Source of the DNA: Ruminococcus difficilis
Lineage (GTDB): Bacteria > Bacillota_A > Clostridia > Oscillospirales > Acutalibacteraceae
Assembly (NCBI RefSeq): GCF_016680995.1
Contig: NZ_JAEQMG010000048.1
Location: 62,001-126,000, forward strand
Length of the DNA stretch: 64,000 bases
Direction of reading: 5' to 3'
The first letter of the stretch is position 1, and each line of letters opens with the position of its first letter. Shown piece after piece: positions 42,875 through 51,242 of the stretch. The position numbers were made by a program, and so were the translations under genes. The notes under the pieces were generated by a model. It was not told the origin of the DNA. It made no database searches and was given only the letters and a program-made list of their open reading frames with translations.

Positions 42875-44720
42875 AACACACGCCTCCTCCGTACTTTTTC
42901 GATCCGCAGCCGAGGCATTTTTCACGGCAGTTGGGCGACGCCTCAGAGCGATACGCGCGCTCACACTCGCGGCGCAAAAACTCCTTGGTCACGCCGTAGT
43001 CGAGGTGATCCCACGGCAGGATCTCGTCAAACGAACGGCGGCGGTTGGCATAGAACGCGGGGTCGATACCGCAGGCTTCGAATACCTCCAGCCAGTTTTG
43101 CAGTGAGAAGCAATCGCTCCATCCGTCAAAACGGATCCCGCGCTTGTGCGCTTCACACATCACCTGATTCAAACGGCGATCACCGCGCGCGAACACCGCT
43201 TCTAAACAAGATGTATCGGAATCGTGATAATTATAGGTCATCTTGCTCAGCGAGATTTTGTTGTCGACGATCGACTTCTTGATATGCTGCTGCTTTTCTC
43301 GCAGGACATCCATCGTATCCTGCGGCTCCCACTGGAAGGGAGTAAAGGGCTTGGGGACAAAGGAGGACGCGGACAGGGTAACGCGGGGGGCTTTTCCCTT
43401 GGGGCGATTCGGGGTGCTGTAGTAGGTATCCAGCACCTTCTTGCCGAGATTGGCGATATCCGCGACGTCATCCGGCGTTTCGGTCGGCAGTCCGATCATA
43501 AAATAGAGCTTAACGGTCGTATACCCGCCCTCAAAAGCGACACGGCAGGTGTTCATCAGCTCGTCCTCAAAGACGTTTTTGTTGATCGCGTCACGCAGGC
43601 GCTGACTGCCTGCCTCGGGCGCGAAGGTCAGACCGCTCTTGCGTACCGTTTTGATCTCGTTGAGGATATCGTCGGAGAAGCCGTCCACGCGCAGTGACGG
43701 CAGGGATAAACTGACATGCTCGGGCTTTGCCCATGAATTCAGCTCACGGAGCATCGGCACGACCTGTGTGTAGTCGCTCGAGCTCAGCGAGGACAAAGAC
43801 ACCTCGTCATAGCCGGTGTTGCGGCACAGCGCATGGCATTGCTTGCTGATACACTCCACCGACTTTTCGCGCACGGGGCGATAGAGAAAGCCCGCCTGAC
43901 AGAAGCGGCATCCGCGGATACAGCCGCGGAAGATCTCCTCTACGGCGCGGTCATGGACGATCTCGATATTCGGCACAACGAAATTGTCGGGATAGTAGCA
44001 GTTGTCCATATCCATCATCACACGCTTTTCGATCACCGCAGGCGCGTCATCACGCGGCGTGACAGCGGAGATGGTACCGTCGTCGTGATAGGATACATCG
44101 TATAATGAGGGAACATAGACGCCCTTGATCTGAGCGGCAAGGCGCAGGAATTCCTCTCTGCTTTTGCCCTCTTTTTTGCAAGTTCTGTACAGCTCCATCA
44201 CTTCGAGGTCGACCTCTTCCCCATCGCCGAGGAAGAAGATATCGATGAAGTCGGTGATCGGCTCGGGGTTGCAGGCGCAGGGACCGCCCGCGACGACGAT
44301 ATGCTTGAGATCATGCCTGTCCTTGGAGAGCAGCGGGATCCCGCCGAGGTCGAGCATGTTCAGAATGTTGCTGTAGCTCAATTCGTATTGCAGGGTAAAG
44401 CCGATGAAGTCGAACTCCGTCAACGGATCGCCCGACTCAAGCGCGTACAGCGGGATATCGTGCGCGCGCATCTGCTCTTCCATATCCATCCACGGTGCGA
44501 AGACTCTCTCACACCAGATATACGGCTTTTCGTTGAAAAGACTATAGAGGATCTTGATGCCGAGGTGCGACATGCCGATCTCATAGATATCGGGAAAACA
44601 GAACGCGAACCGCACATCCACATCCTGCTTGTCCTTGATGACAGCTCCGAGCTCACCGCCCACATAGCGGCCGGGTTTTTGCACCTTCAGGAGCAGTTTT
44701 TCGACTTTTTCAGGGATCAT
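42861..44720 (-). CDS. TIGR03960 B12-binding-like radical SAM protein
   Basis: A 619-residue enzyme. The N-terminal part (about 35-200) looks like a B12-binding domain, with FPDIYEIGMSHLG. The radical SAM cluster is CIRGCRFC (Cys267, 271, 274). The C-terminus has a cysteine-rich tail (CREKCLGCGSKK), typical of TIGR03960. Radical SAM enzymes use a 4Fe-4S cluster and S-adenosylmethionine to start radical chemistry; the substrate of this family is unknown. AAAGGAGAAG precedes the ATG. It is the upstream partner of the DUF2344 gene. Confidence 0.92.
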   Translation of the reverse strand: MIPEKVEKLLLKVQKPGRYVGGELGAVIKDKQDVDVRFAFCFPDIYEIGMSHLGIKILYSLFNEKPYIWCERVFAPWMDMEEQMRAHDIPLYALESGDPLTEFDFIGFTLQYELSYSNILNMLDLGGIPLLSKDRHDLKHIVVAGGPCACNPEPITDFIDIFFLGDGEEVDLEVMELYRTCKKEGKSREEFLRLAAQIKGVYVPSLYDVSYHDDGTISAVTPRDDAPAVIEKRVMMDMDNCYYPDNFVVPNIEIVHDRAVEEIFRGCIRGCRFCQAGFLYRPVREKSVECISKQCHALCRNTGYDEVSLSSLSSSDYTQVVPMLRELNSWAKPEHVSLSLPSLRVDGFSDDILNEIKTVRKSGLTFAPEAGSQRLRDAINKNVFEDELMNTCRVAFEGGYTTVKLYFMIGLPTETPDDVADIANLGKKVLDTYYSTPNRPKGKAPRVTLSASSFVPKPFTPFQWEPQDTMDVLREKQQHIKKSIVDNKISLSKMTYNYHDSDTSCLEAVFARGDRRLNQVMCEAHKRGIRFDGWSDCFSLQNWLEVFEACGIDPAFYANRRRSFDEILPWDHLDYGVTKEFLRRECERAYRSEASPNCREKCLGCGSKKYGGGVCYEKR

Positions 44721-44766
44721 AGGCTTCTCCTTTTATCTGCCGATCAACATAATGTATGACCGGCAA

Positions 44767-45339
44767 CTACCTATTCTTCAAAAACAATAAAACGATCAGA
44801 TAGATCGATATGATCAACAGCGAATAATTATAGCCGCTGTTCAATAACACATACAGTCCCGCCGTCATCAGCGGCAGTAAAAAGACAAAGGTCGTCACCT
44901 TCAGCGTGATCGCGACAGTGCGCGGCGAGAACCGTTTATCCAGAATGATCGCGAGCAGATGTCCGCCGTCCAGACTCATAACGGGCAACAGATTAAAGAC
45001 GCCGAGCGCAAAATGCGGCAAGGCGTATTTCATACCGACGGGGTACAGCAGCAATGCGAACAGAAAGTTCACCGCTACGCCGCCGAGGGTGATCAGCACA
45101 TCCGCCTTGAACGTAGGCGCTTCATCCGACTGAATGAGCACATCAAAAAGCCGCAGTCTGATCGCGCGCACACGGACGCCGCACAACAACATCATGAGCA
45201 GATGCCCCAGCTCGTGCAGGATCGCGGCGAGAATGCAGAAGATCACGCGGTTGTCACGGTCGAGAAGCAATACGGCGGTCATCGCCGCGATCGCTTCATA
45301 GCCGATATATAGGTCAAGATTCGCTATGCGCAGTTTCAT
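44767..45339 (-). CDS. SpoIVFB-like M50 site-2 protease
   Basis: A 190-residue membrane metalloprotease. Zinc ligands are in HELGH (42-46) and the second motif PVMSLDGGH (Asp124), with about six hydrophobic segments. SpoIVFB cuts pro-sigma-K in the mother cell during sporulation. This protein is shorter than Bacillus SpoIVFB (288 residues) and lacks its C-terminal CBS domain. The gene overlaps the end of the upstream small membrane protein gene by 26 bp, the same order as spoIVFA-spoIVFB. Pro-sigma-K processing is inferred; another intramembrane substrate is possible. Confidence 0.85.
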   Translation of the reverse strand: MKLRIANLDLYIGYEAIAAMTAVLLLDRDNRVIFCILAAILHELGHLLMMLLCGVRVRAIRLRLFDVLIQSDEAPTFKADVLITLGGVAVNFLFALLLYPVGMKYALPHFALGVFNLLPVMSLDGGHLLAIILDKRFSPRTVAITLKVTTFVFLLPLMTAGLYVLLNSGYNYSLLIISIYLIVLLFLKNR

Positions 45340-45682
45340 CGGGGGTCGCCTGAACCGTCACGGGATCCTGCTCAAACAACGCGTCCGCGGAACGGAAGAT
45401 CTCCTCAGAAACCACGGGCTTTTGCAGCTCCTCGCGATAATAATCCATGAAGCTGTAATACCCCTCGCTGTCCATCGCCTTGAGCAGGAACAACACCAGC
45501 GCCGCCAGCAGGCTGAGTACGAGTTGGATCGTGATCAAAAGCGGTCTGCTTTTCTCATTTTCCTCCCGCGGTCGTTCATCTCGCACAGACGCTTCATCGA
45601 GCGGTGTTTCTTCCACAGCGGGAGGTGAGGCTTCCCGCCAGCCCTCTTCGTAAATGATTTCGTTACGCTTAAATTCGCTCAT
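45314..45682 (-). CDS. Small membrane protein at the SpoIVFA position
   Basis: A 122-residue protein with a Glu/Arg-rich cytoplasmic N-terminus, one membrane helix (about 48-66, LLITIQLVLSLLAALVLFLL) and a short outer region (SFMDYYREELQKPVVSEEIF). Topology, position and overlap with the SpoIVFB-like gene match SpoIVFA, but the M23-type LysM/peptidase-like outer domain of SpoIVFA is absent. It may be a minimal regulator of the protease. ATG at 45682 has AGGGG upstream; longer readings of the frame overlap the MATE gene. No stronger family match is visible. Confidence 0.55.
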   Translation of the reverse strand: MSEFKRNEIIYEEGWREASPPAVEETPLDEASVRDERPREENEKSRPLLITIQLVLSLLAALVLFLLKAMDSEGYYSFMDYYREELQKPVVSEEIFRSADALFEQDPVTVQATPDETAHSES

Positions 45683-45732
45683 ATCTTCACCCCTCATGAT
45701 ACGATAAATATATGAGGGAAGAGAACGAAGTA

Positions 45733-47118
45733 TTACAGCTTGCTGAACTCCTTTTTCCTGAGGATCACAAAGAAGATGATACCGATGATCAAGCAAACAA
45801 CCTCAGCGATCGGGAACGAAAACCATGTCGCAGTCATGTTGATTTTTGAGAGGATATATGCCGCGGGCAGCAGTACGACCAGCTGACGCAGTACGGACAT
45901 CGTCATGCTGTAAAAGCCCTTGCCGACTGCCTGGAACAGCGTCGAAAACATGATGCCGACCGCCGCCATGATGAACGAGATACTGATAATGCGCAGCATC
46001 GGCACGCCGACTTCGGCGAGCAGCGCGTTAGCGGCGACATTTTCCTCTGACTCAAAGAGCGAGAGCAGCCACTCGGGCGCGAGCTGGAACAAAAGGGTTC
46101 CCGCCGCCATGACAGCGCCGGCGATGATGACGCCTAAACGAAACGCCTGATACATACGTTTTTTGTTGCGGGCGCCGTAGTTGTAGCCGATGATCGGCGA
46201 CACGCCCTGGCTCAGACCGAATACCGGCATAAAGATAAAGCTCTGGAGCTTGAAGTAAATTCCGAACGCACTGATATACGCCGCGGCATATTCCACCGTC
46301 AGATCCGCCATCGAGATGATCGCGTTGATGCCCGAGATCATCACCGAGCTGATGCTCTGCATGACGATCGCGGGGAAGCTGACAGCATATATATTTTTCA
46401 GGGTCATCTTCTGCATACGGAAGCCCTTGAAGCGGATCTTGACGTCATGCTTTCTGACAAAGAGGATGACCATGATAAATATCATGGAACAGATCTGACC
46501 GAATACGGTAGCGATCGCCGCGCCGAGTACGCCCAGCCGCGGGAAGAAGCCGATACCGAAGATCAGTAAGGGATCAAAGATGATGTTCACAATCGCGCCG
46601 AGCATCTGGGTGATCATCGGGATGATCATGTTGCCGGTCGACTGCAGGATCTTCTCACCCATGCAGGAGATCATCATGCCGAACGAAACGCACAGCACAA
46701 CGGTCAGATAGCCCGCGCCGTCCTTGATGACTTCGGCGTTGGAGGTAAAGAGCGAAATGAACGGTCGGGACACCGTCAGTCCGAGCACCAAAAATACCAG
46801 CCAGTCGATGACCGCCAGCACCAGACCCGTGGTCGCGGCGTTATTCGCTTCTTCATAATTCTTTGCGCCCAGTCGGCGCGCGATCAGGGAGTTTACACCC
46901 ACTGCCGTACCGACGGCGAACGAGATCAGGATTATCTGCAGCGGATATGCCAGCGATACCGCCTGCAGTGCGTCGGGCGAATAGCGCGCGACAAAGATAC
47001 TGTCGACCACATTGTACAGCGCCTGTATCATCATCGACAGCATAGCGGGCAGCGACATTCCCATCAACAGCGGGAGCATCGGCTTTACGCCCATTTTATT
47101 CTGAGATAGCTCACTCAC
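45733..47118 (-). CDS. MATE family efflux transporter
   Basis: A 461-residue transporter with 12 predicted helices in two related halves. Family marks are PAMLSMMIQALYNVVDSIFV near the start (split motif MxxxLYNxVDxxF), SLAYPLQI, and GVNSLIARRLGAKN after helix 2. These proteins export drugs or metabolites in exchange for sodium or protons. GTG start with AAGGA six bases upstream. It lies between the VanZ gene (33 bp) and the small membrane protein gene (50 bp), all on one strand. Confidence 0.93.
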   Translation of the reverse strand: MSELSQNKMGVKPMLPLLMGMSLPAMLSMMIQALYNVVDSIFVARYSPDALQAVSLAYPLQIILISFAVGTAVGVNSLIARRLGAKNYEEANNAATTGLVLAVIDWLVFLVLGLTVSRPFISLFTSNAEVIKDGAGYLTVVLCVSFGMMISCMGEKILQSTGNMIIPMITQMLGAIVNIIFDPLLIFGIGFFPRLGVLGAAIATVFGQICSMIFIMVILFVRKHDVKIRFKGFRMQKMTLKNIYAVSFPAIVMQSISSVMISGINAIISMADLTVEYAAAYISAFGIYFKLQSFIFMPVFGLSQGVSPIIGYNYGARNKKRMYQAFRLGVIIAGAVMAAGTLLFQLAPEWLLSLFESEENVAANALLAEVGVPMLRIISISFIMAAVGIMFSTLFQAVGKGFYSMTMSVLRQLVVLLPAAYILSKINMTATWFSFPIAEVVCLIIGIIFFVILRKKEFSKL

Positions 47119-47151
47119 GATTTATCCTTCCTTCCGAAAAACGCAATCATA

Positions 47152-47631
47152 TCATGATTCTTTGCTGAGTTTTTTGCGACGTTTGTTTTTGATCGCCCGA
47201 ATGATCAGCATCACGATCGCCGCCGCGAACGCGACGCCGCAGCAATCGAGCAGGATATCGCTCACCTGACAGGATCGGCCCGCGGGAAAGAGCTGGATGA
47301 TCTCGTCGATCGTCGCGACGACAGCGCCGGTGATCAATGTCGCGATCAGCGCGGTTTTGATCTTGCGAAGATGCACATAATACGTTACGCTCAGCAACGC
47401 GCCGAGGAACGAATACTCGGCAAAATGCGCCAGCTTGCGTATAAAATTCTCTGTCACACTGAACGGGATCGGAAAGCCTGCCAGTATGCCGTTGATCCAA
47501 TCCGTCAGCGGCGAGCTGCGCTCGGTCGATTCGACCGCGTCCTGTGATGAATTGTAGAAGATCGCGGCGATCGCCGCTACGGTCAACAACGTCAGGATCA
47601 CGCGTGCCGCCGTCAGTTTTTTCTCTTTCAT
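47152..47631 (-). CDS. VanZ family protein
   Basis: A 159-residue membrane protein with about four helices. The VanZ marks are FIRKLAHFAEYSFLGAL (about 64-80) and DEIIQLFPAGRSCQVSDILLD (two halves, about 109-129). VanZ of the enterococcal vanA cluster gives low-level teicoplanin resistance; stand-alone genomic copies are common and mostly of unknown role. First gene of the minus-strand run that includes MATE, the protease and the radical SAM pair. No other glycopeptide-resistance gene is near, so resistance should not be assumed. Confidence 0.9.
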   Translation of the reverse strand: MKEKKLTAARVILTLLTVAAIAAIFYNSSQDAVESTERSSPLTDWINGILAGFPIPFSVTENFIRKLAHFAEYSFLGALLSVTYYVHLRKIKTALIATLITGAVVATIDEIIQLFPAGRSCQVSDILLDCCGVAFAAAIVMLIIRAIKNKRRKKLSKES

Positions 47632-47732
47632 CCTGCACCTGTTTCAGCGATTTTTCTCCAGTTAATTCTAATCCATTCCGCATAAGTTGTCAAACGGATT
47701 CATATAAGTTTTATCAATCCTTCAAATTAGAG

Positions 47733-47761
47733 TTGAAAAGACTGCTTTTTTCAGTTATAAT
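47733..47761 (+). promoter_or_regulatory. Promoter of the small export protein operon
   Basis: TTGAAA (47733-47738) and a perfect TATAAT (47756-47761) are 17 bases apart, about 30 bases upstream of the start codon. Confidence 0.8.
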
Positions 47762-47793
47762 GCTATGGAGAAGAAATGAAAAGGAGACTCCTT

Positions 47794-48294
47794 ATGCTTC
47801 ATTACATCATCGTATTTTTGATTTCTATGGTGCCGCTGATCGAGCTGCGCGGCGCGATCCCCTATGCCGTCGGCGTCAACAACCTCGGCGGCAATATGAA
47901 CATGGTCGTCGTGTACATTCTTGCTATCATCGGCAATATGCTCCCCGTACCGTTCATCTACCTCTTCGCGCGCAAGATACTCGAATGGGGCAAGGATAAA
48001 AAGTTCATCGGCAAATTCTTCACCTTCTGTCTGGAAAAAGGTGAAAAGGGCGGTAAAAAACTGCAGGCAAAAGCAGGCAGAGGTCTGTTTGTCGCGCTGA
48101 TGCTGTTCGTCGGCATCCCCCTGCCCGGTACCGGCGCGTGGACGGGCACGCTCGCGGCGTCCATGCTGGATATGGACTTTAAGAAGAGCGTTATCGCCGT
48201 CATGCTCGGCGTCATCATTGCCGGCGTGATCATGGGCTTGGCGTCGATGGGCGTATTCGGCGCGATCGGCGCGATCTTCGCACCCAAAGCGTAA
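47794..48294 (+). CDS. Small multidrug export protein (COG2426)
   Basis: A 166-residue membrane protein. The motif MVPLIELRGAIPYAVGV after the first helix and GIPLPGTGAWTGTLAA later are the family marks. Despite the family name, transport has hardly been tested. ATG at 47794 has AAAAGGAGA upstream; an earlier in-frame ATG (47776) precedes that site. Its stop codon overlaps the next start (TAATG), so the two are translationally linked. Confidence 0.9.
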   Translation: MLHYIIVFLISMVPLIELRGAIPYAVGVNNLGGNMNMVVVYILAIIGNMLPVPFIYLFARKILEWGKDKKFIGKFFTFCLEKGEKGGKKLQAKAGRGLFVALMLFVGIPLPGTGAWTGTLAASMLDMDFKKSVIAVMLGVIIAGVIMGLASMGVFGAIGAIFAPKA

Positions 48295-49505
48295 TGAAGA
48301 AACGTAACGTTTACGCGGCGGTCATCGGCGGAGGCGCGGCGGGACTGATGTGCGCGATCCGTGCCGCGGAGAACCATCCCGATCAGGCGATCGTCATACT
48401 GGAAAAAGCAGATCGCGTGGGCAAAAAGATCCTTGTCACCGGCAACGGCAGATGCAACCTCAGCCATATCGGCGCAAACACGAACAGCTATCACGGTGAC
48501 GCAAGCGGCGATCTGATCAATATTCTTTTTAAGAAATATAATCCCGACGCTGTTCTGTCATACTTCCGCACGCTCGGACTGCTCACGCATACCGACAGCG
48601 AAGGCAGGGTCTATCCCCTGTCCAATCAGGCAAGCTCCGTCCTCGACGTACTGCGCATGAGGAACAGTCAGCTTCATATCGAAACCATCTGCAATACCGA
48701 TATCTCGCGCATCCAAAAGACCGCTGAGGGGTACGAGATCGTGACGCCCGAGCTGCGGCTTTTCGCCAAAAAGCTGGTCATCGCCGCGGGCGGTAAGGCG
48801 GATTACGCGGGAAGAAACAGCGACAGCCGTGAACTGATGCGATCACTGGGCTTGAGCATGACTAAGCTCAGCCCTTCCCTCTCACCCGTCAAGGTCAAGA
48901 GCGAGCATCTCAAATCGCTAAAAGGTATCCGCGCGTCGGCGGAAGCCTCGCTGATCCGCGACAAAAGGATCATCAAAACCGAACGCGGCGAGGTGCAGTT
49001 CAACGACGGCGCGTTATCGGGGATCTGCATCTTCGATCTCTCCCGATACGCCAATCGCGGCGGTTGCGAGATCCACCTCAACCTTCTGCCCGACTTCTCC
49101 TATGAGCAGGTCGAGCGGGAGATCATAAACAGATTCAAACGCAACGCATCCTGCGGCGAAGTTTTCACGGGAATGTTCCATAAAAATATCGGGTCGGCAC
49201 TGCTGAAATCATGCGGGATCAAGCCATCCTCGTCATGCAAAGATATTTCCTTAAAAGAAATAAAGTCGCTGTGCCGTCATATCACCGACTGGCGCTTTGT
49301 ATGCGAAGAAACCCGTGATTTCAAGAAAGCACAGGTCACCGCGGGCGGGGTCAAGCTCAGTGAGATCGACCCCCATACCTTTGAAAGCAACCGCCACCGC
49401 GGACTGTATATCATCGGCGAGACGCTGGATATCGACGGCGACTGCGGCGGCTACAACCTTCAGTTCGCATTCGCGAGCGGCATGTGCGCGGGGGATCACC
49501 TATGA
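48294..49505 (+). CDS. HI0933/BaiN-like flavoprotein
   Basis: A 403-residue FAD protein. The dinucleotide fold is VIGGGAAGLMCA (9-20), followed by the conserved KKILVTGNGRCNLSH (about 44-58) and a C-terminal GGYNLQFAFASG that closes the FAD site. Related proteins include YhiN and BaiN; the latter was linked to bile-acid 7-dehydroxylation, but most members are uncharacterised. It overlaps both neighbours by one to four bases, so the three-gene operon is tightly coupled. Confidence 0.88.
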   Translation: MKKRNVYAAVIGGGAAGLMCAIRAAENHPDQAIVILEKADRVGKKILVTGNGRCNLSHIGANTNSYHGDASGDLINILFKKYNPDAVLSYFRTLGLLTHTDSEGRVYPLSNQASSVLDVLRMRNSQLHIETICNTDISRIQKTAEGYEIVTPELRLFAKKLVIAAGGKADYAGRNSDSRELMRSLGLSMTKLSPSLSPVKVKSEHLKSLKGIRASAEASLIRDKRIIKTERGEVQFNDGALSGICIFDLSRYANRGGCEIHLNLLPDFSYEQVEREIINRFKRNASCGEVFTGMFHKNIGSALLKSCGIKPSSSCKDISLKEIKSLCRHITDWRFVCEETRDFKKAQVTAGGVKLSEIDPHTFESNRHRGLYIIGETLDIDGDCGGYNLQFAFASGMCAGDHL

Positions 49506-51085
49506 TACGGCTGAGCAATATCAAACTACCCCTGGGCTATTCCGACGACGACATCCGCGCGGTATGCGCCAAGGAACTGCGGGTGCCGATCAAGGCGATC
49601 CAACAAGCGTCGCTCTATCGGCGCTCCATTGACGCGCGGCACAAAAACGACATCCACTATACCACGAGCATCGATATCACGCTGAGCGGTAATGAGCAGG
49701 CGGCACTGAATAAGGCAAAATGCAAAAATGCCGCTATCACCGAGCCGTACCGCTACATTCCCCTGACCCCGAAGAATAAGGATAAGCGGCCGCTGATCGT
49801 CGGCACGGGTCCCGCGGGATTATTCTGCGCATTGACATTAGCGCAAAGCGGTATCCGTCCCATCGTGATCGAGCGCGGGTCACGCGTGGAGGAACGCACC
49901 GAAGCCGTCAACCGCATGTGGCAAAAGGCGGTCCTCGACGCCGAATGTAATGTGCAGTTCGGCGAGGGCGGCGCGGGGACTTTTTCGGACGGTAAGCTCA
50001 ACACCGGCACCAAGGACGGCAGATCACGCAAGGTGCTCCTCGAATTTGCCGCGCACGGCGCTCCCGACGAGATTCTGTACAACGCCAAGCCGCATATCGG
50101 CACGGACAAGCTCCGCGATACCGTCAAAAGCATCCGTGAGGAATTGATTGCTCTCGGCGCTGAAGTCCATTTCGACACCAAGCTGACCGACATCAAAACG
50201 AACGACGGAGCGATCACCGCCGCCGAGGTCGAGCATGATGGTACAAAGCGGCTGATCGAATGTAACGAGATCGTGCTTGCGATCGGTCACAGCGCGCGCG
50301 ATACCTTTGAGCTGATCCACGGCATGGGGATCCACATCGAACCGAAGCCGTTCTCCGTCGGCGTGCGTATCGAGCATCTGCGCGAGAATATCGACCGTTC
50401 TCAATACGGCGCGGCACACAGCAGGCTGCCCGCCGCCTACTATAAACAAAACGTCCACCTCAAGGATGGACGCGGCGTATATACCTTTTGTATGTGTCCG
50501 GGCGGCGTTGTCGTCGCGGCACAGAGTGAAGAAAACAGTGTTGTCACCAATGGCATGAGCGAATTCGCGCGCGACAAGGTCAACTCCAACGCGGCGCTCC
50601 TTGTATCCGTCCACCCCGACGATATCGTGGGCGAGCACCGGCTCAAAGGCATGTTCTGGCAAAGAGAGCTGGAACACAAAGCGTTTGTCGCGGGAGGCGG
50701 CGATTACCGCGCGCCGATCATCCGCGTCGGCGATTTTCTCAACAAAGAGATCTCCACCCGACTCGGCGAGGTCACACCGAGCTATCTGCCCGGCACCGAA
50801 TTCGCCTCGATGGACGATATCCTGCCGCCGTTTGTGACCGACTCTCTGCGTGAGGCGATCCCGATGATCGACCGTCGGCTGCACGGCTTCAACCATCCCG
50901 ATGCGATCCTCACCGCGGTGGAAAGCCGCAGCTCCTCCCCCATCCGCATCACGCGCGACGAAAATATGCAGAGCGTCAGCCTGAAAGGACTGTACCCCTG
51001 CGGCGAAGGCGCGGGCTACGCGGGCGGCATCGTATCCGCCGCCGTCGACGGCATCAAGGTCGCCGAAAAAATCATCACAACATAA
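49502..51085 (+). CDS. COG2509-type FAD-dependent dehydrogenase
   Basis: A 527-residue flavoprotein. An N-terminal domain of about 90 residues precedes the FAD motif IVGTGPAGLFCALTL (about 94-108) and QFGEGGAGTFSDGKL. The C-terminal CGEGAGYAGGIVSAAVDG completes the FAD site. Function is unknown, although such genes often stand beside the HI0933-like gene in Clostridia. The ATG at 49502 overlaps the preceding TGA by three bases; there is no separate ribosome site, so translation is probably coupled. Confidence 0.88.
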   Translation: MIRLSNIKLPLGYSDDDIRAVCAKELRVPIKAIQQASLYRRSIDARHKNDIHYTTSIDITLSGNEQAALNKAKCKNAAITEPYRYIPLTPKNKDKRPLIVGTGPAGLFCALTLAQSGIRPIVIERGSRVEERTEAVNRMWQKAVLDAECNVQFGEGGAGTFSDGKLNTGTKDGRSRKVLLEFAAHGAPDEILYNAKPHIGTDKLRDTVKSIREELIALGAEVHFDTKLTDIKTNDGAITAAEVEHDGTKRLIECNEIVLAIGHSARDTFELIHGMGIHIEPKPFSVGVRIEHLRENIDRSQYGAAHSRLPAAYYKQNVHLKDGRGVYTFCMCPGGVVVAAQSEENSVVTNGMSEFARDKVNSNAALLVSVHPDDIVGEHRLKGMFWQRELEHKAFVAGGGDYRAPIIRVGDFLNKEISTRLGEVTPSYLPGTEFASMDDILPPFVTDSLREAIPMIDRRLHGFNHPDAILTAVESRSSSPIRITRDENMQSVSLKGLYPCGEGAGYAGGIVSAAVDGIKVAEKIITT

Positions 51086-51126
51086 CAAAGGCTCCCATTC
51101 GGGACAATCCCTTTGAGCAAGGAAAT

Positions 51127-51205
51127 GTATCTCGCTGACGCTCGGTCAGTTGATGCAATTCCTCAGTCACCGTTCGGTGACAGCTCCTTTTACCAAAAGG
51201 AGCCT
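51127..51205. repeat. Interspersed palindromic repeat, copy 2
   Basis: The same block as 1042-1119 in the same orientation: TATCTCGCTGACGCTCGGTCA, hairpin GTCACCGTTCGGTGAC, then CAGCTCCTTTTACCAAAAGGAGCC. The spacer also holds a wider pairing of GGCTCCCATTC with GAGGGAGCC around the repeat. Confidence 0.65.
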
Positions 51206-51242
51206 CCTTGCTCATGGAAGATGTCCGTGAGGGAGCCTTTTA

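Noticed and set aside
47152..47631. Glycopeptide-resistance determinant
   Set aside because: Only a VanZ-family gene is present; no vanHAX-type genes or VanRS regulators are nearby, so resistance is not supported.
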